Below, piece by piece: positions 1 to 13,200 of a DNA stretch of 64,000 nucleotides. This stretch comes from Patellaria atrata CBS 101060 (taxonomy: Eukaryota; Ascomycota; Dothideomycetes; Patellariales; Patellariaceae). The stretch lies in contig MU006093.1 in the NCBI GenBank assembly GCA_010093705.1, forward strand, positions 189,785 through 253,784. The letters are read 5' to 3'. A program made the translations under genes and the position numbers. The notes beneath the pieces were generated by a model. That model saw nothing but the letters and a program-made list of their open reading frames with translations, was not told the origin of the DNA and did not search any database. Positions within the stretch are counted from its first letter, which is position 1. Each line of letters opens with the position of its first letter.

Positions 1-1920
1 AAAGCATGGTCGATTCTTAGAAGGGAATAGTCACGTACTGGCGGGAATGCAGCGAAGATGCTGGTTTGTCAATCTTTCCACATGGTTTGGGGACCGCAAT
101 GAAGTCTGGGGATCAAGAACCAGATGCCGCGATGGTCGAAGTCATGAAGGAGCTTGAGGGAAAGAGGGCGAAAGGGATACTGACTTACAGAGCCTAGTTA
201 GACGAGCTGAATATCTTTGCGGCTTTAATGTTTGTCTACTGGTCTAGAATAGTCGGGGGTTGGAGATTAGGAATTGTCTAGCGCAGAGCTTAAAGACACA
301 AAAATCATGTTACTGTACTACGTGAAATTCTAGTAGTTCAAAATATGAAGGAATGCACAGTTTAGAAAGTGCCGACACAATCGAGACAACGACTTTTGCG
401 CATTGTACCAGTACTATTCAGACTTGAAAATCATGGGATGATCTTCGATGAGGTTGAGAGACAGCATAGAAGACTTGCAGAGATATCTACCAGATATAAC
501 CTTCAGTAAAAGACCAGCATAGAATTCAAATTTAGAGATAACTCAATATTTCCGCCGTCAATTTTGAAACAAGCGAAACACTTGAAAAGTTAGCGTGAAT
601 TCCCTGAAAGACAGAACGATCTCATCGGGATAAACTCCGTCACCGCCATGTTAGGTAAACATCAAGCTCCATTTCCGCAAGTATCGTCAATAAGGCTGGT
701 TCTACCTTAGGCTCCGTTCCACGGCAGTTACACTGGTCCGATTCCTCCAGTCTCTTCATCCTCGGGTGGGGAGGGAGTCGAAGGAGTCTTGAATCCTCGA
801 GTGTTGGCCGACGGGGTTTACATCCACGAGGTCTTACCATCATTAAGGGGCCGTTGGCACATCTTTAAGAGCCAGCTATTTACCCGCCGTTAATAACATA
901 AGGCTGACTTTCCACAAGTGCCTACATAAAAGTCTCCAAGCGCCGACGGGCAAGAAGGTTTAGCAGCACTATACGGCATCGCCGGCGTGTAGTCCCACGA
1001 AGTCCTCAAACCTGCGACATGGGAGCGACGATGATCATGATAAGGGTTCATCCAGCAGCAAACCTGGAAGGCTGAAAGTTGAAAGTCGAAACAAGGTTGC
1101 AGTGACGACGCCACTAAGAACTTAGTTCTATTCGCTTGAAGCGGGCAGATCAGCGCCAGGAGCACCCGCACGCAATGACCAGCTTACAAGGGTAAATGAT
1201 ATCGTGAGTATCTGTAGAAAAAGCGTGGGACTCCTAGCAGATGCATAGATATGGAGTGGGAGATGGGGGCTATATATAAACACATATACGCTTTGTTATC
1301 ATGCTACCTTAACTTGTCAAGTGGGCTTACCTTACCGCCCCACCCTACTACGTATGGGCTGGCAGATAGGTACCGATACTCCGTTCTACCTCACATAAGG
1401 GGAAGATCAGGGAGAGCACCCAATAATAGAGGGTGGAACCATGAAATCGGAGACCATTACATTGTTTCCACGTGGGATGGCCGAGTAGTGTGTCATCGAT
1501 GCGATCGGATGGGGGGAAGGGAGGGGATTTGGGGTTGATGAGGTGGGACTTAGATTAGTTCTAGCTGAGCTAACTGCATCATTGCTTACTGGACAAGGGG
1601 AATCATAGTCGAGACAAGCTACCACGACATATGTTACCAGTGAGTCAGCACAAATGAGGAGCTCAGGAATTGAAGGATCTCAAGAATTGAAGGATCGAGC
1701 GAGTATTAGATTAGACACAATGGATGGCGCTTTCGTAAGATGGATAAGTAATAAAGTGTCATTGCGTAACCCAAAAAGTGCGTATCGATATCTGGTCCGA
1801 AGTGGGATCACGAACCTCATAGTACCATAAACACCTCCACGCTGCACCCCACCATGTGAAGATATCCCTAGATCATCAATGCTAACTCCATGCCGGGGAC
1901 TCCTAAGGAGAAAGAATTGT
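1..1920. other. gene-poor left edge
   Basis: Only short unrelated open frames occur here on both strands, none with a recognisable domain or a convincing splice pattern. A TATA-like run lies near 1270-1285. I see no RNA gene or repeat. Confidence 0.5.
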
Positions 1921-2785
1921 CTAAGAGAGTTGATCTGTGAGATTCTCAACCCCGTCTAGTAGCCACTGTGCAGCGGATGAAATGAATCTGACCACCTTTT
2001 GAGTGAGCGCTTTGGAGATTGCGACGTTAAGATCGATAAAATTAGCAGAGGTCATAAGCGCGGCGAGAGAAAGACTGTACGCCATCATCTTGATGATGAG
2101 CACTTGCCGCTCAATAATCCTGGTGATGGAGAGGACTTCAACTTCAGCTTGTAAGGCTGGTACGGGACGTGTGTAGAGCGGGGCCTCATTACCGATCGTA
2201 ACTATTCCGTCACCGTCAATTCGGTTCCAGTTGATTGGGGACACCCGATTTACCTTGTCGATGAGGAGATTCTGTGACTTCTCTGGAGAGTATAGGTAGG
2301 GACGGTGATTGAATGACATTCGATCGACCACGCAGAGCGACTTCAGACCTTCTCCCAATCTCTTGTTCAACATCGGACTCAGCAAATTGGTCCCCTGATC
2401 CTCTTAATGTATGCTCTAACGAGTCTTTTCTGAAGGAGAAGGGATAGGGAGCGGATCTCCTTTCTGAACCTGACCCTGACCCTGATCCCGATCCCGAACC
2501 ACGTGTAGCAGCAACGGATGTAGACTTCGGGCGATATTCATGATATTGCCCAAAATCCGTCTTCCGATAACGCCTCGAATCATCACTGATGGACGTTGGG
2601 AGGGTGTTATTGGAGAGTGTTTTCTGCATACTCGACCCGGTTATGTACCCAGCAGAGGTACCACGGGAGGAAGGGTTGGCATTGGACTGATGCAAATCGA
2701 AAGCTCTCGAAGAGCGATGATACTCTGTAATAGGGTCGCCATCGCTTGGAATACCCATCATTTCCCGGCGGCGAGGGGAACTCAT
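1921..2785 (-). CDS. hypothetical protein, probably two exons
   Basis: This family is not recognised. Exon 1 (2785-2254) begins at an ATG (MSSPRRREMMG...) and encodes a Ser/Arg/Gly-rich, probably disordered segment with a Gly-Ser dipeptide run from a hexanucleotide repeat at about 2465-2500. The first frame closes at 2216, but a GGTAAAT donor at 2253 and an acceptor ending at 2148 join it in frame to a second open stretch (2147-1921). Exon 2 encodes a hydrophobic/amphipathic, mostly helical C-terminus (about 75 aa). The spliced product would be 252 aa. The 106-nt intron has no strong branch site, so the junction is the weak point. The helical tail could sit at a membrane, but no clear transmembrane helix is visible. 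Confidence 0.38.
2465..2500. repeat. imperfect hexanucleotide repeat (Gly-Ser coding)
   Basis: On the plus strand this reads as successive CCTGAC/CCTGAT/CCCGAT-type hexamers. On the minus strand it encodes alternating Gly-Ser dipeptides in exon 1 of the hypothetical gene. A purely in-frame hexamer is tolerated in coding sequence, which mildly supports this being translated. Confidence 0.6.
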
Positions 2786-5700
2786 GACAGGATGTGGACG
2801 ACACGCACCTACAACAGCATATAAGCATTAATGGTTCGAGAAAATGCAAGGCAAAGTATTTGAGACTGACTTTGTGCTGACATAGCGGTTTCTGCTCAAG
2901 GAAGCTGTGTCTAGGTTATAGCACAGTAAAATGACCGGGTGAAAGTATTTAAGTTCAACTCTTGTTGACGAGAAAGAGAGTACAATAAGACTTTACTCAG
3001 CAGTAGCTGGCACCTCCCCTGCGAGCGATGCACGGGAGCTCAGAGAGCTCGGAACAAACCAATAGCGTAGCATGGGGAGCTTTCGTGGGTAGGTATTGAA
3101 ATAGCGCAGCGTGGCCGTTCGTGGAAGCACATAAGAAGGGTGTTCAACCAGATTCTGTAGACCGCACTAACCCTACCATGGATAAAGTCTACATGAAACG
3201 GATGTCATGAGAATAGAAGTGGGGGGCGGTGTGAAAGATGCTGAGTTTCCGTCGCAACTCTGTCATTGATGATTAGGATGAAGCCTGCCACTAAGTGAAC
3301 GACGTCTTAGGTCTGTGGGTTCAGCCTGTTCTTATATTTTGAATAGTCCCTTATTAACCCTAAGGTTACGTCTCACATCTTGGGTGCAGGCGGAAACTTT
3401 GATTCTATGTATTATGATATCAAAGGTCACCAGGTGATAATAGAGGAGGGTCGGGGCGTCGAGCTGTTGGCTAACTGTGGCTTTCGCTTCTACGCGAGGA
3501 TGGCACAGCTGGTGCATAGAGTGCTGCCATCTGTGAGAGCCTTATGCCATCATCACTTAAGCCGTTGAATGCTGAAAGACTGCTTCTTATTCTTAAAGAA
3601 ACAATATTCAACACTGTGGCCTTGACAGAGACTTTAAAACTAGCTGAGCACCAGATAGAAGTGGATGGAGACGTTAGGTAGGCTATGTTTTGCTGGAGGC
3701 ATTATCAGCTACTTAGTTTACGCACTGCATCATGTCTTTAGCGGGAAATATGCAGAGAAAGGGATTTAGGTGAGCAAAAAGTAATTGCGAAAGTAAATAC
3801 CGAGTCTAAGGTAATGTGTTAGAAGAATAATGATCAATAAAGAGAAGATACATCTAGCTAATACACAGACAGACGGCAAAGAGTTTTCTTAGCCTCGAAT
3901 GGGAGAGTGAGCTCCAGTTTGAATATCTGGAATGTTGATTTCTATACCTATACCTTCTCACTGGCCAAGATTAAACGGTAGGGGGACGGTATTTTCTCTT
4001 AAGTTTCCCTGATCGCAATACAACTGACAAGGAGAATTGGTCGGAAGCTTCTAGGGATTCGAAATAAGGATTAAAGATACCCCTCTCTTTCTCAAGACTC
4101 TTCAGGACCATACCTGGTATACCATACGATGTGAGTACAGATGCACACCGATACGAGGCGGTTTTCAGAGATCAGTTTTGTTTCACTACTGGAACCCCAG
4201 GATTGAGCTAGGGCTATAATTGGAAGATAATCTCATTGAAAATTTGAAAGTAAAGAAAAAGGTTGATAAGAGTCTCAAAAATACAAGATAAAATAAAGTA
4301 GGGTGTAGAGTTTTGGATGTTGCAAAAAGGTTGAAAGTCATCAAACGGATCGTTGCGTTGACAAGGCTGGGATCCCCTTGGAGCCGGCGGGTACCCTAAA
4401 CTCGAACCTGCCTTAGGTTTGTATACTAAAATATACTATTTGTACTGTTACAGTACCGGGCCGTCGGGTATTACCGTACTGTAAACTACGGTAGGGACCT
4501 GATGAAGTTATAGCGCATCTCTCATCGTTAGGATTCACATCTTTTGGAGGTTGACAGATAGGAAAGCAATTGGATTGCTGCTCGACCTTCATCTTTAAGA
4601 CTCACCGGACCTGAACCTCTCCCTGGATCTTCTCCAACCGTGTCAAGCCGGTTTCTTGAACTGCTATCCCCAGAACGTTGCATCGAAGGATCTGATGCTG
4701 CATCCAAGCATCAATTCACGGCATATATCGCCCTTTACGTTCTTTACTTTCAGTCGAGACCGATTCTCCCTCACGTCACCATCCATTCCTCTACGGTTGT
4801 ATTCCTTACATAACCTCGAGCGGCCTTTAAGAGGTAGTTATCCTCATGGTTCAGTCCTCGAATGATTTTTCACTTATTAAGTTATCAGCATTTTCCCCCG
4901 GACCTTAAAGAATAACTCGAGAATACTGATGATAGCTCGTCCAGTTCACGTCTGATGACTTTTCAAACTTGTTCTACGAAATCCTTGATGCCGTCCTCCG
5001 TCAAAATGCGACATATGCTCTCCACACTGAACACTAGCAGTTCCATTCGTTGGTGATCCGCAGTTGCGACTACGTGGCTAAAATTCGTCACTGCTTCCGT
5101 GTACCCCATCAAGGACGATTGTAGATTAAGAAAAGTTAACTTATAATGGTTGAATGGACTTGGAGGCAACACATTGGTCCCGCCGTTCTGCTATTGAGGC
5201 CAACTTTGATGGAAAGCGACACGCTCCTGAGTAACAGACTGGAACCCCTACAATAGATTTGATATACATTCTACCTTGTTCAAATGCGAAAATCGACGAC
5301 TACAAGTGTTATTGGTATTCGTGAGAGTCCTAAGAGTCCAGCACCCAGTATCTGCTTATTCTGCTGTGACAGTTGAGCAAAAAAAGCTTTCCCTCCCGAT
5401 GGATATCTTCCGAACAGTTCTTGACACCCATATGTCTTGGTCTTCTCGCTAGGAACCACTTTGATAGACACCATGTAGAAATTCAGCGATGTCTATATTC
5501 TCTCGACCCCTTTTGTTGGCACTCGACGAAGACCGGACTCCAAATCCAGGGTTAAGATAACTAATTTATCACCAGAGATATACCAAAGGGATATGTTCAA
5601 AACGCTATCTAACTGTTGCCTTGATTTGACTCTCGAATAACATCAGTTTAATCAACGTGGGGATTCGAAGTGATCTACTGGAAGACCGATTTTGAGCCAC

Positions 5701-6031
5701 TACATTAGCACATGAAAAGTTCTCAAAGTGCGACCATGATGTGACCAATTAGCATCGAAAGGCTTATCTCTTTATAAGCTTCTATATATTCGATAGTCCT
5801 ATGATATTTACAGTTATATAGATGGGATTCTGAGCACTTATAAACAATCTTACAAGCCTATATGAACAACGGAAGCACTTTACTTATCCATTATAGTTCG
5901 GCTCAGCTAAGTAGTGTTACTGGGGGTCTGTGGACTACATTTTCTGGCCCGATTGTGTGCCTATAGCTTAACAATGCTGCAATTCTCCAGAAACGGGTCC
6001 ATCACTGCATAACCTAAAAGAGGTCATGACC
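2786..6031. other. long intergenic stretch, no recognisable gene
   Basis: No domain-bearing frame was found. A minus-strand open frame at 4963-5172 and another at 5280-5474 have protein-like composition but cannot be joined convincingly or assigned. An inverted repeat TACTGT-T-ACAGTA lies at 4443-4455. The stretch may hold gene relics but nothing I can name. Confidence 0.45.
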
Positions 6032-7111
6032 TTATCCTGTCCATACCGGAGGACCAGGCATAGTATAATTCTAGGTAATTTCCTTAGCGAATCCTCATAT
6101 CATAGAGTCTTGAGGCACTTACCTTTACGTCGTGCACCCCCCCCTGAGATGCAGGCGTCCACATCTTTCCAGATACGCTTATACCAGGATCTATCAGTTC
6201 AGAGTCAGCACCACTCTTCGATTCTCTCCTGGATATTCGAACCACCCACCATCATACGAATACGCTCCCGGAAACGCGACCAGCTCATGTTCTGCAGGCG
6301 CATTCCCCCCCTCCCCTGTAACTTCGATTTGCGCACATTCCGGGTAAAATTGCGGAGGCCACAGTTGCAGACTCAGGATCTCGACGCGCAGCAAATACTT
6401 CCCTTTCTTCAAGCCCGGCGGAATCTTGAAACTCCATCCGACCTTATCCTTCTCCGTCGCCCCCGTCAGTTCCCCCTGCTTCCATGAATACTTGATCTCA
6501 TCAGGGTTACCCTGCCCGGAAATCGTCGCGCCGGGCTGCAGGCCGGATTCGGCGATCTTGAACCATACCTTCTCGCTGCTCGGATCGAAGCTACCGCAGT
6601 CGTCGCCGCAGGAGGCTAGGTAGGCAAATAGCGGACCCTGGTCGTGGTACCAATGGTGGTACAAACAACGGAAGTCGCAGACGTAGCCTGGAGGGCACAC
6701 TCGCTCTTCTTGAGCCGGGTCGCAGTAAAATGGGAGACCCTTCCGGAACGTGAAGTTATTGGACCAGTGGGCCGTGATTTCGCCGCCAGCAGGGACAGAA
6801 GCGTGCAAAGAGCGCGAGCCGGGAGGTGCGCTGCCGTCGAAGTTGCAGGTCATGTTGGAGGATGTGATGTCTTCGACGGGCCAGATGTACCAGCGGCGTT
6901 GGATGGTTTCCTGGTCTTCTGCAGGCTCAAACCAGAGGTTTCTGTGGGGCTGGTTAGCAGATGAAAGGGGTGGAAGAACGAGTATAATAGGGACGATGTA
7001 CCCTGGGTATGTTTTGCCATCTATTTCGTAGCTGTATATACCCCCGTGTGCATTGGTAATGGAGAATAGGGAGAGGAGAGCTGAAACAATGAGGTAGGAT
7101 TGTGGTATCAT
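6032..7111 (-). CDS. secreted AA9 lytic polysaccharide monooxygenase (LPMO 1)
   Basis: AA9 enzymes are copper oxidases that cleave cellulose or hemicellulose oxidatively outside the cell. Four exons: 7111-7002, 6941-6250, 6190-6123, 6070-6032; introns of 60, 59 and 52 nt; product 302 aa. Residues 1-21 form a signal peptide ending SITNA, so the mature chain starts at His22 (HGGIYSY), the first copper ligand. His136 (WYHDQGP) is the second ligand and Tyr236 in QFYPEC the axial residue, with Gln234 beside it. Short exon 3 and exon 4 encode the tail ending NYTMPGPPVWTG, a typical AA9 ending. Intron 1 is 60 nt with no in-frame stop, so unspliced reading gives a false 20-aa insertion. Where AA9s usually read ALH, this one reads SLQ, and the following loop is short. 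Exon layout matches the LPMO at 39404-40434. Confidence 0.93.
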
Positions 7112-8171
7112 CGTTCTGATTCACTACACGCCCAGTCTCTGAATATAACTTAAGATATTTCATACTAACTCCCTTGGAATGCCGCCGTACATATATATGT
7201 ACTGCTTCATATCCAAGCACAATTCATCTCAGTACTACCTTTACCCTATCCTGTACTATACGACCAAAATATACCATGGTAGTCCACCCGAAATGTGTTC
7301 CGGTGCCCGAGAAGAGCGAATATATGGTAGCATAGTCGTATATAAGAATTCCCTAAAGGGTTGATATTGATACCGATCAATTCTGCAGGAACAAGGTAAT
7401 TATATGATCAGTAGATAAATTGGTGAAACATATCCTCTCCTATAGATTCTTCTATGCGGGGAACCTCGTAGCCAATAGGTAATAAACTGCACTTTATAAT
7501 TGGGTGCAGTCCAGGATTATATGATATACTACCCGAATTCAGGGATCTAGGATAATCTTAAGGAAGCTTAACCGATTCTATAGCGCATTCAATATGGCCT
7601 TTTGTCATAAGGTAGTTTCGTTAGAGCTGAAGTGGAAATTAGTCCTTGTACTGGAGTTCTCCTGCATACTAATGTGGCCCTCTGAGCAGCCTGGATAATA
7701 TAGCAGGTAAACAGCATTGATATGTTTGTAACTATTGTTTTTTTCTCATTAATCGCTAAACTGGTAGCGGACTTGAAGCATTGCACGCGAATCTTGCGGC
7801 TTACTGTATCCATAAACTAGGACCTGACAATACATCCATATAATCAAAGACTTTGTAGAGTACTCATTATGCATTTCTAACTAAGCTATTTCAAAAGGCC
7901 ACTATTGGTGGCAAGCTCTCAACGCCTGCAAATGTATAGTCCGCATGACGCCGATAGATCATGTCGCCCTGTTATACAAATAGAAGAAAAATAAAAAGGC
8001 ATCGACAAAGGAAAAAACGTGTCTCGTACCGTCAGAATTGACCTTTTGACCCCAGCTCCCCCTGTACTCACGGTACGCCATATTGTTCTTTATTATCGTC
8101 CAAAACTTACATTATACGCCATACAGAGAAGCAAATAGTCGTAAAAATCATAAATCATCAGCTTATTTCCC
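7112..8171. other. intergenic: LPMO 1 promoter and 3' flank of the Osh3-like gene
   Basis: The stretch lies between two minus-strand genes, so it holds the upstream region of LPMO 1 and the 3' end of the Osh3-like gene. Open frames are short and unassigned. I see no RNA gene or repeat. Confidence 0.5.
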
Positions 8172-11100
8172 CTAGTTCTCGAACACATCGAGAACATTTG
8201 TCCACTTTCCAGTGGCCCTCTCCTCCCAGTACCCGTCTGGGCCAGTTTTGGCCCTCCAGAGCTCCTCCTGATCCTGATCACCGCCGAATCGTACAAACCA
8301 GCGGGGCCTATGCACATCACTGTGCTCTTCCATGACGCGGCGTCGTTGGCGCTGACGTTCTTCCAATTTCGCTTTCAAGGCTTCGGCACGGTCAACGTCA
8401 CCATCTTCCAGAGCCCTTTGGTCGGGCCGAAGTCGACTATCTGTGATCGGGATCTTGTCCTTTTCGATAGGGGTAATCTCATTCAAAGCGGTAGCAAAGG
8501 GTGTGAAACCGTACCGATGAGACGCGTCATCAATGAGTGCGCCGGCTTCCCAGATGGTTTTGCCAGTATCGGACCCATTCTTCGTCAGGCGCAAGTGCGT
8601 AGTCCACTTGCCAGAAAGACCTAGGGGCAGCTTCGAGCCAGATGGATCGAAGCTCTGAACGGTGACTTCTTCGCTGCGACCCGCAAACATGCCTCCGGCT
8701 TTGAAAGTGGCAACTGCAGTATCTCCGGTGGTCTCGTTGAGGACGGTCATGGTGCCAACGGGTTCGACGTACTTTTCACCTGCAACAATATTACGAAGAA
8801 AGGAGGTTGCCAATGTGAAACTAAACTCTTCGTTGTTATCGTGGAAGATGATACGGACACGACCGTCGGTATTGATCTCAGCAGATTTACCCCAGAACTT
8901 CTGAAGCGGCATGGGGCTTTGGAGAAACGTCCAGTTCACATGATCAGCCTGGCAAGCTAGGCGAACAGGACGATGTGACACCTTTTCAGACACGAAACGG
9001 AAGCCCTTATCCTCACGAACGAGCTCATATGTCTCGCCAAGCATCGGATTGAATGGTTTGCGGATGGCGCGTTCCTTAGAACGAGCGTTTGAGAAGAGTG
9101 TGATGGAAAAAGCGGCGATAATCATGAGACGTTCTGGAGACTTTGCTCCAGCTTGGAATGCGTCGTCGAGAAGCTCAGAGTATTCTAATTGCTCTGCAGC
9201 ACGTTGTAGGAGAGAAGTTGGCTCGTTAGATGTAACCGGCATAGCAATGTTAGAGAGGTCTTTCCCAACGTTTTTGCGGAGGAATGCAAGTATGCTAGGG
9301 GGTGGCCCATGGGCTGGCTTCACAGTATTACGCCGTGGAACAGGATCAAGTGGTAACGGAGTCAACGATTTGGGTGCTGTGATGACTGCGGATCCATGAG
9401 GCTTTCGGATGACAGCCTCAACACCGTCGTTACTGCTATCGTCCGCATCATCATCGTCAGTTGTAGCGTCTGTCTTCGGATCGTCGGTTTCGCTGTCGCG
9501 GATCTCGATAACATGTCCCGGCCGCGAAGTTGCTCTCGAACACCTTCCTTCAGAAGCGTCAAAGAACTCTTCATCTGGATCCGAGTCAATGCTACTTCTA
9601 CTGGCGGACACCGGAGGCTGGCGCCGTTGCTTGCTTTCGGAAAGAAGTGTTGAAAGGTCGGTAACAACGGAATCTAGGTCGCGCAGGATTTCCATACAAC
9701 GCTCATGGACATTCTCATCGACGTGGGAGTTATAGCTGCGTTTATCTCGTTTCGATATGTTCAGGCCACCAGTTGGGAGTTGAGGGACACTTGAAGGTGT
9801 GGGTACTGCAAGTTGTGCGGACACGCTGCGACGAAAGATACCAGATGGACTAGGACCGTTACTGCTCGACTTTCGCTTCCAGAATGGTAGTTTTTCGTTG
9901 GCCATCTTATCGGTTTCCTTGAAATAGTCCGCTTCTCCATCGGTAGGGCTAGAGGTTGCGCTACCACCACTTCCACTAGGTTTCAACAGTCCAAGACCGG
10001 GAGAGGCGGGTTGCAAGTATTTAGGATCAGTGTCTTTGGCTAGACGACGTATGGCATCACGACTGCCCACGATACGAGCGAACAATCCCTCAACTATGGT
10101 CCATTCCCTCTCTTCCGCAGGATTGAAGGGAACTGAATTGTTATACTGCGCCTGGCCGTCTGTGTGAAGTCTATTGTTCCCTCCTTCGGCTGCTCGGCTG
10201 ATAGCAGCTTTCCAACCTTCGAAATCCCCTGAATCCCTTACTCTTAGATGCCACATATCTACACCAGAATCAAGGGAGATCTCATGCGCCTTATCGTTGA
10301 TTGTAATTGCTGCGAGTGACAAGGGTATTGATCCACGAACGGCCGCAGAGTGAGGATGATGGTAATATGAGATGGTGCTCGTTTCAAAATCCAACGAGAA
10401 GAACCTATGTGCCCACCCTTGAGCTTTCTTGCGTCTCTTTTTCTTCATCACGCCGGTATAGACTGTAGGATTGGCTATACTTTGCTCTGGGGCCTGTCCC
10501 GGTTTCGAAGGTCGGAAAAAGGATTCTTGTGGGAGTGAATCGGTCGAATCGTATACCGAGAGGTTAGGACTGCCTCTTGACGTCAAATTTGTATTGATGC
10601 TTGAAAGGACTTGAGCGGTATATGGATTACGTCCTGCAGCACTGGGTGGAGCATTTTTTGGGTAGATGGTTAAGACAAGTGTCACCGTCTTGGACACTGT
10701 CTTGGAGAAGGTATTGTCGAAGACAAGTCCAAACATTCCTCCTTCATTATCAGGGACATCATAAGTTCCGGATGCGTATTTTTCCGCCTCGCATTTTCCA
10801 AGCCAGACAACGAGTCTTAATCCTTTACTTCGTAGTTTCTCGACGATGCTAGGAGTGTCTTTCAAGACATCCGATACCTTGCGCGGCCTTGAATTTTCGT
10901 CGTTCTTCGAAGGAAGTGAAGAATCGATGGCGGGAGATGAGGGATAGGATGGATAGGAAGTTCCGGGGTGTTTGAAAAGTCCAAAATTTAGAGAACGTTT
11001 GTGTGGTTGAATTGACCAGGAGATGGTATATCCGGCAGGCACATCGACCCAGCGCACAAGATAGTCCTAACGTATGAATCAATATCGGAGGAATCCAATG

Positions 11101-11174
11101 TGATCTAAACAGACGGAGTTGTCTCTAAGGTACAGTACCTTGCTATGAATTTCCAATTGCTCTCTGCTCCCCAT
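8172..11174 (-). CDS. oxysterol-binding protein-related lipid-transfer protein, Osh3 type
   Basis: Likely moves PI4P/lipid at ER-plasma membrane contact sites, as known for Osh3. Two exons: exon 1, 11174-11139, encodes only MGSREQLEIHSK; a 72-nt intron (11138-11067) follows; exon 2 is 11066-8172. Product 976 aa. Order of parts: N-terminal GOLD-like region (about 1-150; starts DYLVRWVDVPAGYTISW), PH domain (about 215-310), a Ser-rich acidic linker with a FFAT motif DEEFFDASE near residue 512 (binds ER VAP/Scs2), and the lipid-binding ORD from about 600 to 960 with FNPMLGETYE and the signature SEKVSHRP near 710. The usual signature is EQVSHHPP, so the second His is Arg here. The tiny first exon is required: without it the protein has no ATG before the GOLD region. 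Confidence 0.95.
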
Positions 11175-13200
11175 TGTGACTGAAGTGACTACCTTATTCC
11201 CCTCGAGCTCAGCTGAAGGCGATTGCCTGAAGTGGAAGAGGCCGGATGCGTCAGGCACGAGGGGTCGGGTCGGGTAAGGTACCTGACTGAGATGGTAGGT
11301 ACGGATAGGTAAGGCAACTACATGAAGGAGACGAGACGGGAGCTGCGACGGGAAGGAGTGATTGAAATACCCTCAGGTGTACCTGCTCATTCGGGTAGAA
11401 AATAGAATGGGGAAGGAAAGTTGGAGGTTTCGCTTGAAAAGTTCGAGGAAATGACGAGCCGAGTACAAGTTCCCTTGTCGGTAAACTTGACAGCCGTGAC
11501 GCGAGGTGAGGGCAAAACCGGCGGGGAGAAGAAGAACAAGAAGATGGGACAAGGAGTAGTTCTAGTCCTATGTAGAAGTAACGGAAATGTCAACTTGTTG
11601 GATTCTATTCTATACAAGTCTTTTCCCCTTCAGCAGTAAGGTGAGACGGAGTGAGGGCAATAATCTGCATACGGTACATGTAACTGAACGGTAGATTATT
11701 GCACCGTGGCATGTTTTTGGCCGACGTGAGGCTGGTACGGCTGGGCATCCAACCCCCAGGGCAAGGGGGCAAGGGTGGTTTTTCCCTCACCAAATCAAAG
11801 GCCCAAGGCCCATAACAATCCCAAAATACCCCTCCCCCTCCCGTGCGGTGGGGTTGACCCTTTCAGCCTTACAACTTGAGCCTTGAGGAAGAACTTCAAG
11901 GTACTTCGTCAAGTACCTACTACTACTACATCTTGTCGCTTTTCCTAAGGTATAGTACTCGTCCATCCACAGTCCGGTGAACCATCTCGTCGCCAGAGAT
12001 ATGTGAACGCACTCATCCACGATTTGAAACATCATAGCTAGGTTTCCATTAACTGATAGTTGTCATAGACTATCATAATGCTCCGATTCCCCATTCGACG
12101 TTGACATAGACCGGATTACCAGCCAACAAATCAACAGGAACTGCTACGACGAGTACCGTATGCCAATCCGGATAGGGCTATCCATACGAGCATTTCCCTC
12201 TTTAACTACCTTACTTCGTACCCAACGATAGACGTCACAGATAAGTCCTCTTTTAGCCATCCTTCCGAGCCTGTCTCCGCGGCCAGTGTTCTTTATCTTT
12301 TCCTTTACCATGGTTGTCATTTACACTTCCCGTGTATTGAACTTCACTATATTATATTAACTCTTCGTGGAACCAGGCAGGAATCGGACTCTTGTCTCAA
12401 GTGAACAGCAAGGAAGGAGTGCTAGCGAACCAAGGGGGGGGGTACCACCAATAACATAATCCACCATCGAAACAACCACCAAAAGGAGCCAGCAATGGGT
12501 ATAAAAATAGCCCAAGTGGTACCTTATACACTGTGGTGACAGTTGCTAAAACATAGTAAGAAGGTATGATATACCCGTTTTAATACCCGCGGACTCGTAC
12601 TTGAAACCTCAGCATTAGGGAGGCTTTTAGTCGTATCTCCCCTTATGCCACATCAATACATCTAGTAAGATATCTACTAAATTATTACGTTGTTCATTAC
12701 CTTAGTAGTAATGTCTCTCAATCCAGTTATGATCAATTATGTCACATCTATAACTCTTGTATTACGAAGTTTTGAATAGTCGTCTCTTATTTCCTAGTAC
12801 TAAAATTCATACGCTCGACTCCTCAACGCAACCCATATTGTCTATAATCCATCCTACCCGTCAACAAGATGAGGGATAATGCACCGAGTGAAACCTGGTC
12901 TACGAAAGAACATTTCCTGGATTACAGCCCTGATAGTACAACATTCGGCACAACTCAGCCGCCTAGAAGCCCATTCACTAGGGAAACAACGTACCCTTGA
13001 GGCCTCAGTGGGCTCTTTATTCATCTCCCTGTGTTAGTTCAGTTCTATTAACCACGACAGTGCAGACTTGACGGTCTGATTTTGGAGTTAACTCTTAACG
13101 ATGCCGTTCCCTCTAATTGAAAAACAGATTCAGTGATTATATCTAACAGTAATATAGAATTGCCACAAGATAGGCTTTCGACTTCCGGATAGTGATCACA
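11175..13200. other. intergenic: Osh3-like promoter and 3' flank of the HET gene
   Basis: The Osh3-like side is rich in GA/CT tracts, common in fungal promoters. A run of nine G follows an AAG near 12435. Open frames at 11387-12035 are short, overlapping on both strands, and unassigned. Nothing gene-like is supported between 12036 and 13200. Confidence 0.45.
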
